A stretch of 64,000 nt of DNA, from positions 186,001-250,000 of the forward strand of contig CANRFV010000002.1 in NCBI GenBank assembly GCA_947629985.1, given 5' to 3'. This document shows, in pieces, positions 16,225-25,660 of this stretch (its first letter is position 1; the number at the start of each line of letters is the position of its first letter). Under the pieces are notes generated by a model. The model ran no database searches. It was not told the origin of the DNA and saw nothing but the letters and a program-made list of their open reading frames with translations. The translations under genes and the position numbers were made by a program. The stretch comes from an uncultured Clostridia bacterium (GTDB lineage: Bacteria; Bacillota; Clostridia; Christensenellales; CAG-314).

Positions 16225-17103
16225 ATGAGCGTTCTTATATGCGACGCCGACGGCGAATTGTGGTATACGCGTCAGGAAGAGTTGAAACTCGATTACATAG
16301 CGATGCCGTATTCGTACAATAACAAGGTTTACTATTACGATTTGGGCAAGCACACCGATTTCGAAGAATTTTACAACGCCGTGCGCGGGGGAGAAATTCC
16401 CAAAACAATGGCGTTGAACCCCGATGAATACGTCGAAATTCTCGAAAAATATTACAGCCGCGGCGAGGACGTGCTGTATGTAAGTTTTTCGCATGCGATG
16501 AGCGGCACGTTCGAGCATCTTAACACGGCAATAAACAGGCTCAAAGATAAATATCCCAAGCGCAAATGCACCGTTTTCGACACCAAGTCGATATGTATGG
16601 GCGCGGGTATACAAATGGAGTACGCAGCCGAACTTAAAAATGCCGGCGCAAGCGACAAAGAAATTCTTGCCAAGTTGGACAAATTCCGCGATCGCGTTGC
16701 CGTGTACTTTGTTGTGGACGACCTTATGCACTTAAAGCGCGGCGGACGTCTTAGCGGAGTTGCCGCTTTTGCGGGCACGTTGCTGTCGCTTAAACCCATT
16801 CTTACCGTGGACGAAAAGGGCAGCCTTAAAGTATTGGAAAAAGTTTCCGGCAAGCGCAAAGCGTTGCGCAAAATGGCGGACAAGGTAATTGCCGACCTTA
16901 CCGGTACGGAATTCAGCGTGTACGTAATGGACGCCGACAGCCCCGAAGAAGGAGACGCTCTTGCCGAGATGATAAAAGAAAAACGCCCCGAAGCGAAAAT
17001 TGTGCGGCAAACGGTGGGACCTGTTATCGGAGCGCATTGCGGTCCCGGCACCATCGGCGTTATATTTGTTGCCGACCAACGCCCCATACCCTTGGAAAAA
17101 TAA
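16225..17103 (+). CDS. DegV-family fatty-acid-binding protein
   Basis: The 292-residue protein shows the DegV pattern: a YVSFSHAMSGTFEHLNTA segment (the conserved Ser in the lipid pocket), a KSICMGAGIQ stretch, LKRGGRLSGVAAFAGTLLSLKP, and the final GPVIGAHCGPGTIGVIF. DegV (FakB) proteins bind a fatty acid and present it to the kinase FakA; no fakA gene is in this window. The start at 16225 follows a GGAGG box. A paralogue lies at 62801-63673. It is monocistronic, with its own promoter and a terminator at 17333-17370. Confidence 0.9.
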   Translation: MSVLICDADGELWYTRQEELKLDYIAMPYSYNNKVYYYDLGKHTDFEEFYNAVRGGEIPKTMALNPDEYVEILEKYYSRGEDVLYVSFSHAMSGTFEHLNTAINRLKDKYPKRKCTVFDTKSICMGAGIQMEYAAELKNAGASDKEILAKLDKFRDRVAVYFVVDDLMHLKRGGRLSGVAAFAGTLLSLKPILTVDEKGSLKVLEKVSGKRKALRKMADKVIADLTGTEFSVYVMDADSPEEGDALAEMIKEKRPEAKIVRQTVGPVIGAHCGPGTIGVIFVADQRPIPLEK

Positions 17104-17232
17104 CGGTACGGTGGGCAACTGCGACGATCGGTTGCGCCCCGATTATGCGCCAAAGCCCAACTTGCCCGCGCAATTGCGGCGCAATAGTGCAACGCGCGCG
17201 AACATTTGCGCGTAAAAACGTACATTTACGGC

Positions 17233-17313
17233 GCGCAAACGTACAATTAAGCCCACAAACGGGCAATTACGGCGGCGCAAACCGCTAATTAAGCCCACAA
17301 GCGGCACAATACG
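17233..17313. repeat. Two imperfect 42-bp tandem units downstream of degV
   Basis: Two neighbouring units share GCGCAAAC, AATTAAGCCCACAA and CGG in the same order with a period of about 42 bp. They lie between the degV stop and its terminator. The 17371-17548 interval up to uvrC shows no gene. Confidence 0.6.
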
Positions 17314-17332
17314 ATAATATATCTGCAACGCA

Positions 17333-17370
17333 CCCCGAAAGCGCTTAACTTTCGGGGCGCGTTTTGCGTA
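17333..17370 (+). terminator. Terminator downstream of degV
   Basis: CCCCGAAAG and CTTTCGGGG pair across a seven-base loop, followed by GCGCGTTTTG. It is a GC-rich stem with a short T run. Confidence 0.7.
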
Positions 17371-17548
17371 AGTTACCTTGCGCAACTTTCGGGGGCAATA
17401 TGGCTTTTACTATTGGCGGCAATAGTAACTTGCGCTACTGTTTTTTGCAATATGGCGTTTACACAGGAGGCTACGGGTAAAGTTGCACGCTCAAACGCAC
17501 AAATCTGCAATTAAAATCGCGTAAATCGGTGTTTTACGTTGAAATTTG

Positions 17549-17557
17549 TGCTATACT
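17549..17557 (+). promoter_or_regulatory. Extended -10 promoter placing the uvrC transcript start at its ATG
   Basis: TGCTATACT is an extended -10 element (TGn plus TATACT) whose end lies six bases before the uvrC ATG at 17564. With the usual seven-base distance the transcript would begin at or next to the start codon. No Shine-Dalgarno box is present. Confidence 0.55.
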
Positions 17558-17563
17558 GTATTT

Positions 17564-19384
17564 ATGATTTCCAACGTAGACTTGCAAACAAAGTTGAAAA
17601 ATTTGCCCGACGAGCCGGGCGTGTACATAATGTACGACGCCGACGGCAACATTTTGTATGTCGGCAAAGCCAAAGTGCTGAAAAACCGCGTGCGGCAATA
17701 CTTTCATGCGTCGTCCAACAAAAGCGAAAAAGTGCTTGCAATGCTTAGCCACGTTGCGGATTTCCGTTACATCATTACCGCCAGCGAGACCGACGCGCTC
17801 AGTTTGGAAAACACTCTTATCAAAAAGCACACCCCGCCCTACAATATTCTGCTTAAAGACGACAAGCAATATCCGTATATCAAGGTGGATCTCAACGCGG
17901 ATTTCCCCAAATTTGTGTCCACGCGCAAGTTGGCAAAGGACAAATACAAATATTTCGGACCCATTACGCAGGGCGGAGCCAAGTCCTTTTTGGAAATATT
18001 GGGCAGCGTTTTTCCCACGGTTACGTGCAACAACAACTTTAACAAACTGCCCAAAAACTTTCGCCCCTGCCTTAATTACCATATAGGCAAGTGTTGCGCG
18101 CCGTGCATAGGCAAAATAAGCAAAGACGACTATCGCAAAATCGTCAACCGCGCGGTGGCGTTTTTGTCGGGCGACGACAGCGAAGTGCGGCAGGTTCTTG
18201 TTGACAAAATGATGGACGCCTCCGACAAAATGCAATACGAACAGGCGCTTACGTACAAGCGGTATTTGCAACTTATCGACAAAATATCTCAGCAACGCAT
18301 TGTTGTGCTTAACAAATTTGTCGATTACGATATGTTTGCTGTGGCGTCCAACGGCAAAAACTGCGTTGTAAACCACACAATGATACGCGGCGGCAAGGTT
18401 ATTTTTTCGGATAACAGCGCCGTATCCGACGCGGGCTTGGACGAAGCGCAAACTTTGTCGAGTTTTCTTGCCGAATATTGCGAAATGGTAAAACTTTGCG
18501 GCGAACTGTACGTAAACGTCCCTTTGGGCGACGCACAGCAGTTGGCGCAGTTGATCCGCGACAAAACGGGCGTTACAACGCATATTTACTGCCCGCAAAA
18601 GCAGGACAAAAAACGCCTTGTGGATATGGCGTACCGCAATGCCGTGGAATATCTTACCAAGAGCCAAACCGCAATAGACAAAAAATACAACACAACGCAC
18701 GGGGCTGTGTTGCAATTGAAGGAACTGCTCGGACTTAAAATTTTGCCCAAGCGCGTAGAGTGCTACGATATAAGCAACGTTCAGGGCGTAGACAAGGTTG
18801 CCAGCATGGTGGTGTTTACCAACGGGCAAAAGGACGCTTCGCAGTACCGCCGTTTTCGCATAAAAACGGTGCAGGGCGCCAACGACTTTGCCAGTATGAA
18901 AGAAGTGCTTACGCGCCGTTTTGAACGTATGAAAGCCGACGACGGCGTATTCGGCAAAACGCCCGACCTTATTGTGGTGGACGGCGGACTCGGTCAGTTG
19001 GAGTACGCGCGTCAGGCAATGGAAGAGTGCGGCGTGCAGGTGCAGTTGGTATCGCTTGCCAAGCAGCAGGAACTTGTGTACACGTTGGGCACCAACGAGC
19101 CGACTTTTTTGCCGCGCAACAGTTACGCGCTTAATTTGCTTATCAATATCCGCGACGAAAGCCACCGTTTTGCAATAACGTATTTCCGCAAACTGCACAA
19201 CCGCAACAGTATCAAGTCGGTTTTGCAGGACGTCCCGGGAATAGGCGAAAAGCGCCGCATAGAACTGCACCGCAAATTCAAGTCGATGGACGCCCTGCGC
19301 CAAGCGACGGTAGAGCAAATTGCCGAAACCCGCGGTATGACCAAAACCACGGCGCAGGCGCTGTATAAGTATTTGCATGAGTGA
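17564..19384 (+). CDS. uvrC: Excinuclease ABC subunit C
   Basis: The 606-residue protein has the GIY-YIG nuclease domain at the N-terminus (PGVYIMYDADGNILYVGKAK), then the UVR region around residue 200. Next come the RNase-H-like domain (YDISNVQGVDKVASMVVF, DLIVVDGGLGQL) and C-terminal helix-hairpin-helix motifs (DVPGIGEKRRIELHRKF). UvrC makes both incisions in nucleotide excision repair, together with UvrA and UvrB, which are not in this window. The length is normal. The start at 17564 seems to lie at the transcript start (leaderless). An R-type repeat begins immediately after the stop. Confidence 0.95.
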   Translation: MISNVDLQTKLKNLPDEPGVYIMYDADGNILYVGKAKVLKNRVRQYFHASSNKSEKVLAMLSHVADFRYIITASETDALSLENTLIKKHTPPYNILLKDDKQYPYIKVDLNADFPKFVSTRKLAKDKYKYFGPITQGGAKSFLEILGSVFPTVTCNNNFNKLPKNFRPCLNYHIGKCCAPCIGKISKDDYRKIVNRAVAFLSGDDSEVRQVLVDKMMDASDKMQYEQALTYKRYLQLIDKISQQRIVVLNKFVDYDMFAVASNGKNCVVNHTMIRGGKVIFSDNSAVSDAGLDEAQTLSSFLAEYCEMVKLCGELYVNVPLGDAQQLAQLIRDKTGVTTHIYCPQKQDKKRLVDMAYRNAVEYLTKSQTAIDKKYNTTHGAVLQLKELLGLKILPKRVECYDISNVQGVDKVASMVVFTNGQKDASQYRRFRIKTVQGANDFASMKEVLTRRFERMKADDGVFGKTPDLIVVDGGLGQLEYARQAMEECGVQVQLVSLAKQQELVYTLGTNEPTFLPRNSYALNLLINIRDESHRFAITYFRKLHNRNSIKSVLQDVPGIGEKRRIELHRKFKSMDALRQATVEQIAETRGMTKTTAQALYKYLHE

Positions 19385-19655
19385 ATTTCCGACCAAACGC
19401 GAGACGGGCTGTTGACTTGCACATACGTGCTGCGCAACTTGCCGCTACGCGTGCTGTAGGCACCGTCTCGGTCGGACTAACAAGGAAGCAACTGCCCGTT
19501 GCTTCTCTTTTTATACCTTCGCCGGGGAGCCGCATGTCCCCGGCATCCCCCGCAGGGACAACAAGCGCCGCACTGGTCGCCGCTTGTTGACGGAATTTGA
19601 GTTGTTTCCGCTTGCGCGTAGTATCCACACGCGCTACGCTCACTCAAATTCCTAC
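19385..19655 (+). repeat. R-type repeat, copy B, starting at the uvrC stop codon
   Basis: It begins TTTCCGACCAAACGCG directly after uvrC and forms a long hairpin closing with GGTCGGACTAACAAGG. It continues with AAGCAACTGCCCGTTGCTTC followed by TCTTTTTATACC (a terminator-like hairpin), CGCCGGGG...CCCCGGCATCCCCCG, and GCCGCTTGTTGACGGAATTT. The same words in the same order follow lepB in copy C, partly over long identical stretches. Confidence 0.85.
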
Positions 19656-19675
19656 ATTGTTTGAAATTTACTTAT

Positions 19676-20120
19676 GCGGTATGTACTTGTTGCAGATTGT
19701 TTTGCAGTAAACACACTCGCTCAGGGTGTTTGCTGCGCAAACAGTTATATTTTTCCGTATGCGACGGAAAAGTGAGATTCGCCTTACGGCGAGTGTTATT
19801 TTTCCGCCGTTGGCGGAAAAGTGTTATTTTGCCTGACGGCAAAGTTAAGGTTGACTTTATTTGAAAATAAATATTGCCGAAAGATATTATCCTTCGGCAA
19901 TTATTTTTTATTGCAACAAGTTGTTCAATTAACGGTTCCTTAACTGTTTGCGCAGCAAACAATCTCACTATTCGCGACAGCGAATACTATCACTCGCCGT
20001 AAGGCGAATCTCACTTTTTCGCCGCAGGCGAAAAAATAACACTTTGCCGTTTGGCAAAAAATGCCAAACGGCAAAATAACACTGCCGCAGGCACTCTCAC
20101 TGTTCGCGCACGCGAACATC
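19676..20120 (-). repeat. H-type repeat, copy B: hairpin array
   Basis: It has the same architecture as copy A in the same orientation (minus). Hairpins such as TTCCGCCGTTGGCGGAA, TTGCCTGACGGCAA, TTTGCGCAGCAAAC, TTCGCGACAGCGAA and TTTCGCCGCAGGCGAAA are joined by AGTGTTATT, AATCTCACT or AATAACACT linkers. The core at about 19848-19945 contains AAGTTAAGGTTGAC, a TTGCCGAA...TTCGGCAA stem, TTATTGCAA and AACGGTTCC. The last hairpin supplies the 3' end of dut. Confidence 0.85.
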
Positions 20121-20585
20121 TGTCGAGCCCAAACCGCCGCGGCGTTTGTCGGTGGCGTCGTCGTCTTCGGTAAGCAAATAGCGCGTAAATATTCCTTGGG
20201 CAAATGCGTCGCCTGCCGCAATTTGCAGCGTTTTGTCGCTTTCGTTGGTCAGTTTTACAAAAATGTGTCCTTCGTTTGCGCTGTCGCTGTAATCTGCGTC
20301 GATTACGCCCACGGTGTTGTCCAACCGCAATTTGTACTTAAATCCCAGTCCACTACGCGGATAAATCAGCAAGCACCAATCGTCGGGCATAAGCGCGCGT
20401 ATTCCCGTTGCTACCGTTATTGTTTGGCGCGGATCGAGAGTAAATGCGCGCGGCGCGTAAAAGTCGTAACCCGCGCTTTTTGCCGTGGCGCGCTTGGGCA
20501 ATATTATCGCATTGTATTCGTCGGATGAACCGTATTGCGCAAACTGCGCGTAACTTACTTTTTCGAATTTTGCCAATTGTCTCAT
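20097..20585 (-). CDS. dut: dUTP diphosphatase
   Basis: The 162-residue protein has the five dUTPase motifs in order: SAGYDFYAP (I), YPRSGLGFK (II), NTVGVIDADYSD (III, with the catalytic Asp and the Tyr that stacks on uracil), GDAFAQGIF (IV) and RRGGLGST (V). The homotrimer hydrolyses dUTP to dUMP and PPi, keeping uracil out of DNA. The last residues (VREQ and stop) are encoded by the terminal palindrome of the H repeat, so the element has donated or replaced the C-terminal tail after motif V. The ATG at 20585 is preceded by GGAG. Confidence 0.93.
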   Translation of the reverse strand: MRQLAKFEKVSYAQFAQYGSSDEYNAIILPKRATAKSAGYDFYAPRAFTLDPRQTITVATGIRALMPDDWCLLIYPRSGLGFKYKLRLDNTVGVIDADYSDSANEGHIFVKLTNESDKTLQIAAGDAFAQGIFTRYLLTEDDDATDKRRGGLGSTDVRVREQ

Positions 20586-20679
20586 ACCGCGTTCTCCCTG
20601 GTTTGCCGCAATTTGCGGCGATATATATCGTATTTTACATTATTTCCGACAAAAATTCAACCTTATACAACATTTTGAA

Positions 20680-20898
20680 CAACAACTTGCAAACCGTTAA
20701 CCGTGTAAGTTGCTCTGCACAATTGCAACGCACTACGTTTTACAAGGGGTTGCGTATTAGCGCGCGGCGCATATTTGCCGTTGGCGCCCGTTACGCTCTG
20801 CAAGCGGGGGCTGTTTACAGAATTGCAAGCGCGCGGGTAAAATCGAATTTAATAATGTGCTTGTAACTGGTGCCGGCAAGCGGTTTTCTCGTTTAGGC
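20680..20898 (+). pseudogene. Vestige of a lost tandem copy of the 21184-23451 lipoprotein gene
   Basis: Positions 20767-20898 are nearly identical to 23636-23767, which lies downstream of the lipoprotein gene (132 bp each). Just before, 20680-20760 resembles the last coding part of that gene (the segment encoding ALCNWNGKTFYKGCVLSV) with several small changes. This is the expected residue if an upstream paralogue was deleted except for its tail. The remaining 20899-21183 shows no gene and carries C6A8 and A-rich runs. Confidence 0.65.
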
Positions 20899-21183
20899 GC
20901 ATCGTGTGCAATCGGCTGTCCCATTGCGGAACGAGCAAACGGATTTTTCGTTTAGGTGTGGTCAATCGCTATCGTGTTGTTGCGCGGTCGGCAGCAGTAA
21001 GACAAAAAACACAAACAATTTTTTCATTTTTGACCGTGAGTATTGACAAATAACGTCAATGCGGTGTACGCTGTATTCGGTACGATGTGTTTCCCCCCAA
21101 AAAAAACGTTTCATCAATTATTTTGTTGAATTGACACCCCAAAAAAAACAAACACTCGCAACAAACTATAAGGAGGAACTATT

Positions 21184-23451
21184 ATGTTCAAAAAACAGGC
21201 ACTTATTTGGTTGAGTGTTATCCTTTTGGTATGTCTTGTATTTACGTTTGCGGCGTGCGCCAAGACATACACGGTAACGTACGACAAGGGCGATATAGCG
21301 GCTACGGGAACCGCTCCCGAAACCAAATCGTACAAGCAGGGCGATACGGTTACCGTTGCGGACAACACGTTTGCGGAAGAAAGCGGCAAGTACGTTTTTG
21401 ACGGCTGGGTTGCGGACGGTTCCGAAACCGTATATCAAGCGGGCGATACGTTTGTAATGCCCGACAAAAACGTAAATTTAACAGCAAAATGGGCAAAGGC
21501 GTATAACGGCAACAAATTAGTTACCGTTGCGGACGTGCTTGCGGCAATTTCCGATGAAGACACATCGGCAATCGAGTACAAGCATTACGTTGCAGGCACC
21601 GTCAAAAGTATCGACAACGCCACGTTCGGGCAAATGACGCTGCAAGACGAAACGGGCGAAATAATGGTTTACGGCACGCAAAGCGCCGACGGCAAATTGC
21701 GTTACGACGCCATGACCGACAAGCCCGTCAAGGGAGACTATGTCGTATTGTTCATTCAGGACATACAAAATTTCCAAGGCAAAACCAAGGAGATACACAG
21801 CGCTTGGATCGTTTACTTCGAGCAAGCCGAACAGCCGCCCGTCAACCCCGACGATTACCCGCGGGCTAACATAAGCGAAGCGCGTGCAAAGTCCGTCGGC
21901 GACAAAGTGTCGGTAGAAGGCGTAGTTGCTCGCATAACGTATGCCACAGGTATGAAGCCCAACGGATTTTTCCTTATTGACGGCACGGACAGCATTTACG
22001 TTTACGACAGTCAGGTTGCGCCGCAGGTCGCAATCGGCGACAAAGTGCGCGTTGCGGCGGTGCGCGACAATTGGATTTTGCAAGACGAGCAATCTTACGC
22101 GCAACAATTGGGTTACACGGGTTGTATTCAACTGACCGAGGCGCAACTTGTGGAAAAAATCGCGTCTGCACAGGCCGTTGATTACAGTTGGGTAAGAGAA
22201 TCGACCGTCAAAAAAATAATGGACACGCCTTTATCCGAAAACATTACCACAACGGTTTTCAAAGTTAACGCGCTTATCAAAAAATCCGTCGGATCGGGCT
22301 TTATCAATTATTATTTCGACGATATCGACGGCGTAACGGGCAGTTACGCGTACACGCAATGCAACGGCGGCGATTACGCTTGGCTGGACGAATTTGACGG
22401 TAAAATCTGCACGGTGTATTTGTCGGTTATCAATGCAAAATCTACCGCAACGGGCGGAGTGTGGAGATTTGTTCCCATTCAGGTAAGTTACGACAATTAC
22501 CAATTCCACGAAAAGGACGCCCCGCAGTTCGCTTTGGATTACTACGTAACCGCGCAGTTCAAATCGGTTTACCAATCCGATCCATCGCTGAAAGTTGTAA
22601 CGGCGGTAAACAGCGAGTTGCTCGGCATTACGGACGACATTGTAATTACCTACTCTTCGGACAACACGCAAAGCGTACAATTCCAAACGTCGCAAGGCGT
22701 AACGGTTATGCACACGCTAAAGCCCGGCACGGCAAATATTACCGTAAAGGCTACCTACAAAACATACTCGGCGCAAACCACGGTTGTAGTCAAAGTGGAA
22801 GAAAAATCCGATTATAGCACAGTTACCGTTGCGCAGGCAATTGACGCAGACGTCGATACCGAAGTAACGGTACGCGGCATTGTGGGACCGTCGTTGGTCA
22901 ATCAAAAGTCGGGCTTTTATCTGATAGACGAAACGGGCGCAATAGCGGTGCGTTTGACATCTTCCGACCAACTGAAAGAACTTTCGCTCGGCGACGAAAT
23001 CGTCTTGAAAGCGACGCGCGCAATCGTAAAACCCGGCGAAAAGTATTTCGGACAAAGTTGTTTGGACAATGCCGAAGTGCTGCAAAACGAATACGGCGAT
23101 CACGAATACTCCACGGCAAGTTTCATTATGGGCAAAACCGTTGACGATCTGTTCAAAACCGACGTATTGCAGGATCACGGCGCCGAAGTTTACATTGTAA
23201 ACGCCAAGATAGAAATCGAAACAGGTCAGTATTCGGAAAAAGTAAAATTAGTAGGCGACAATTACGAATTGGAACTGTATTGCAGCGGCGCAAAGCAATA
23301 CGCGTTTTTGCAACCATATGACGGACAAACCGTTACCGTGGAGGTTGCTCTGTGCAATTGGAATGGTAAGACGTTTTACAAGGGTTGCGTATTGTCCGTT
23401 ACGGGCGCGGACGGAGTAAAAGTATTTAATCGACTTAACTTCGCCGATTAG
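21184..23451 (+). CDS. Large secreted lipoprotein with InlB-type repeat and OB-fold-like domains
   Basis: The 755-residue protein starts with a lipoprotein signal peptide (lipobox FAAC, Cys25). Next is one Listeria-Bacteroides (InlB B-type) repeat of about 70 residues (VTYDKGDIAATG ... FDGWVADGSETVYQAGDTFVMPDKNVNLTAKW). At least three domains of about 110 residues follow that share the pattern V-x-G-x-V ... GFFLIDGTDSIYVYD / GFYLIDETGAIAVRL, typical of OB-fold extracellular modules. It is anchored on the cell surface; its ligand is unknown. An AAGGAGG box precedes the ATG. It is monocistronic with a terminator at 23583, and flanked by direct repeats left by duplication. Confidence 0.8.
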   Translation: MFKKQALIWLSVILLVCLVFTFAACAKTYTVTYDKGDIAATGTAPETKSYKQGDTVTVADNTFAEESGKYVFDGWVADGSETVYQAGDTFVMPDKNVNLTAKWAKAYNGNKLVTVADVLAAISDEDTSAIEYKHYVAGTVKSIDNATFGQMTLQDETGEIMVYGTQSADGKLRYDAMTDKPVKGDYVVLFIQDIQNFQGKTKEIHSAWIVYFEQAEQPPVNPDDYPRANISEARAKSVGDKVSVEGVVARITYATGMKPNGFFLIDGTDSIYVYDSQVAPQVAIGDKVRVAAVRDNWILQDEQSYAQQLGYTGCIQLTEAQLVEKIASAQAVDYSWVRESTVKKIMDTPLSENITTTVFKVNALIKKSVGSGFINYYFDDIDGVTGSYAYTQCNGGDYAWLDEFDGKICTVYLSVINAKSTATGGVWRFVPIQVSYDNYQFHEKDAPQFALDYYVTAQFKSVYQSDPSLKVVTAVNSELLGITDDIVITYSSDNTQSVQFQTSQGVTVMHTLKPGTANITVKATYKTYSAQTTVVVKVEEKSDYSTVTVAQAIDADVDTEVTVRGIVGPSLVNQKSGFYLIDETGAIAVRLTSSDQLKELSLGDEIVLKATRAIVKPGEKYFGQSCLDNAEVLQNEYGDHEYSTASFIMGKTVDDLFKTDVLQDHGAEVYIVNAKIEIETGQYSEKVKLVGDNYELELYCSGAKQYAFLQPYDGQTVTVEVALCNWNGKTFYKGCVLSVTGADGVKVFNRLNFAD

Positions 23452-23582
23452 TTTTGCCGCTTGTTTGCCGAGATGTGTTTCAAAACCATAGCACGCATTT
23501 AACTTGCGGCGGATACAGGCGTAACAGTAATTTTTAGACGCACATAGTTACAAACAGCCCAAAAGGCAAAATGTTATACGAG

Positions 23583-23618
23583 CGCCGCTCCCGTCGGGAG
23601 CGGCGTCTCATTGTTTTT
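23583..23618 (+). terminator. Terminator of the 21184-23451 lipoprotein gene
   Basis: CGCCGCTCCCG and CGGGAGCGGCG form a long GC stem followed by TCTCATTGTTTTTT. Confidence 0.85.
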
Positions 23619-23635
23619 TGGGTGCGTATTAAACA

Positions 23636-23767
23636 GCGCATATTTGCCGATGGCGCCCGTTACGCTCTGCAAGCGGGGGCTGTTTACAGAATTGCAAGCG
23701 CGCGGGTAAAATCGCATTTAATAATGTGCTTGTAACTGGTGCCGGCAAGCGGTTTTCTCGTTTAGGC
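23636..23767. repeat. 132-bp direct repeat, downstream copy
   Basis: It matches 20767-20898 with only a handful of differences. The repeat carries no open frame of note. It marks the end of the duplicated unit. Confidence 0.85.
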
Positions 23768-23855
23768 ACAATGCGTGTAAGCGGTTTTCCCTTTGCGGCG
23801 TGTGCAAGAGACTTTTTTGTAGCGGCGCGTGTATGCGGCGAGCAAAATTGCGGTA

Positions 23856-23884
23856 TTTACATTGTCGGCAAATTGTGTTATAAT
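23856..23884 (+). promoter_or_regulatory. Sigma-A promoter of the GH2-tadA operon
   Basis: TTTACA and TATAAT are separated by 17 bp. The start codon follows 28 bp after the -10 box, with AAAGGAG between. Confidence 0.75.
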
Positions 23885-23912
23885 AAAAAATTATAAAGGA
23901 GATTGTCGGCTT

Positions 23913-25658
23913 ATGGCGTTTAACAATTTAATTACCGAATGGGGCGGCAAAATTACGGACAAGCCCTTGCAGGAATATCCGCGTCCGCAGTTGGTGCGCA
24001 AAAGTTACGTTAATCTTAACGGTTGGTGGGATTACGCCATTACGGAAAAGGACCGTTTCCCGTTGGAATACGACGGCAAAATATTGGTGCCGTTTTCGCC
24101 CGAAAGTCAACTGTCGGGCGTGGGCAGGCAATTAAAGCCGAAAGAAATTTTGTTTTACCGCACGTTCTTTACCCTTACCAAAAGTTTTGTAAAGGATATC
24201 GTTTTGTTGCACTTCGGCGCGGTGGATTGCGTCTGCGACGTGTTTGTAAACGGCAGATATCTGTGTCGGCACGAAGGAGGCTACAACGCTTTTTGCGTAA
24301 ATATAACGTCGGCGTTGCGCCCGCAGGATAACGAACTTATCGTAAAAGTGCGCGACTTGTCCGATACGTCCTACCAAACCAACGGCAAGCAAACGCTAAA
24401 ACGCGGCGGAATGTGGTACACGGCGCAAAGCGGCATTTGGCAGACGGTATGGCTGGAAAGCGTCCCCGCGCAGTACATTTCGGCAATAAAAATCACGCCC
24501 GATTTCGACAACGCGCGCGTAACGGTGCAAACCAAGTGCAATTTCGACGAGCCCATTACGGCAATAGTAACCGACGGCGACCGCGAAGTTGTCAAGGCGG
24601 ACGGCAAGGGCACAATAACGTTGGCTTTTCCCGACGAAGAATTTATACCCTGGACGCCCGACAATCCGCACCTGTACGGGCTCAAACTCATTTCGCGTCG
24701 CGACAGTGTGGAAAGTTACTTCGGCATGCGCAAGTTCGGCTGCCAAAAGGTGGGCAATTATTACCGACTTATGCTCAACAACGAGCCGTATTTTCACAGC
24801 GGCTTGCTGGATCAGGGCTATTGGAGCGACGGTTTGTACACGGCTCCGCACGACGACGCGCTTGTTTACGACATTAAACTTGCCAAGCAACTTGGGTTTA
24901 ATATGTTGCGCAAACACATCAAGGTAGAGCCTGCGCGCTGGTATTACCATTGCGACCGTTTGGGTATGCTTGTGTGGCAGGATATGCCCAGCGGCGGCAC
25001 CCGTCAGCACAAATTTACCACGCTGTATGCGCCCAATATCGGCTTTACCAAAATAAAGGACGGCAATTATCGCAGATTTTCGCGGGCAAAAAGCGAAAGC
25101 CGCGATACGTATCTTAAAGAATACGCCGAAATGCTCGACCAACTGTACAATTGCGTGTGCATTGCAATGTGGGTGCCCTTTAACGAAGGCTGGGGGCAGT
25201 TTGACGCGGCAAATATCGCGCAATATACCAAGCAGACCGACCCCACGCGCACGGTGGATCACGCAAGCGGTTGGCACGACCAAGGCGGCGGAGATATACG
25301 CAGTTTGCATGTGTATTTCCGCAATGTGCGCCTGCCCAAGGACAAAAATCGCGCCGTTTGCGTAAGCGAATTCGGCGGATATTGCCTTAAAGACGCCGAA
25401 CACAGTTTCAACCCCGATTACGCCTACGGGTACAAAACCTGCCAAACCGCCGCCGAACTTAACGACGGGTTGCGCCAACTGTACCAACGCGACGTTATCG
25501 ACCAAATTCCCAACGGGCTAAGCGCGGCGGTGTACACGCAACTGTCCGACGTGGAGGACGAAGTAAACGGCTTGCTTACCTACGACCGCAAGGTTCTCAA
25601 AGCGGACGCCGACGTCCTGCGCGACATCAATCGCCGCATAAGCGCGGCAAAAATGTAA
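23913..25658 (+). CDS. Glycoside hydrolase family 2 protein (beta-galactosidase/glucuronidase-like)
   Basis: The 581-residue protein follows the GH2 layout: a sugar-binding jelly-roll (residues about 25-190, with FYRTFFTL, DCVCDVFVNGRYLCRHEGGYNAFCVNIT), an Ig-like domain, then a TIM barrel. In the barrel, the acid/base Glu lies in WVPFNEGWGQF and the nucleophile in VSEFGG. The protein lacks a signal peptide, so it acts inside the cell on an imported glycoside. The substrate (galactoside, glucuronide, mannoside) cannot be fixed from motifs. The start follows an AAAGGAG box. tadA starts two bases after its stop codon. Confidence 0.88.
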   Translation: MAFNNLITEWGGKITDKPLQEYPRPQLVRKSYVNLNGWWDYAITEKDRFPLEYDGKILVPFSPESQLSGVGRQLKPKEILFYRTFFTLTKSFVKDIVLLHFGAVDCVCDVFVNGRYLCRHEGGYNAFCVNITSALRPQDNELIVKVRDLSDTSYQTNGKQTLKRGGMWYTAQSGIWQTVWLESVPAQYISAIKITPDFDNARVTVQTKCNFDEPITAIVTDGDREVVKADGKGTITLAFPDEEFIPWTPDNPHLYGLKLISRRDSVESYFGMRKFGCQKVGNYYRLMLNNEPYFHSGLLDQGYWSDGLYTAPHDDALVYDIKLAKQLGFNMLRKHIKVEPARWYYHCDRLGMLVWQDMPSGGTRQHKFTTLYAPNIGFTKIKDGNYRRFSRAKSESRDTYLKEYAEMLDQLYNCVCIAMWVPFNEGWGQFDAANIAQYTKQTDPTRTVDHASGWHDQGGGDIRSLHVYFRNVRLPKDKNRAVCVSEFGGYCLKDAEHSFNPDYAYGYKTCQTAAELNDGLRQLYQRDVIDQIPNGLSAAVYTQLSDVEDEVNGLLTYDRKVLKADADVLRDINRRISAAKM

Positions 25659-25660
25659 CA

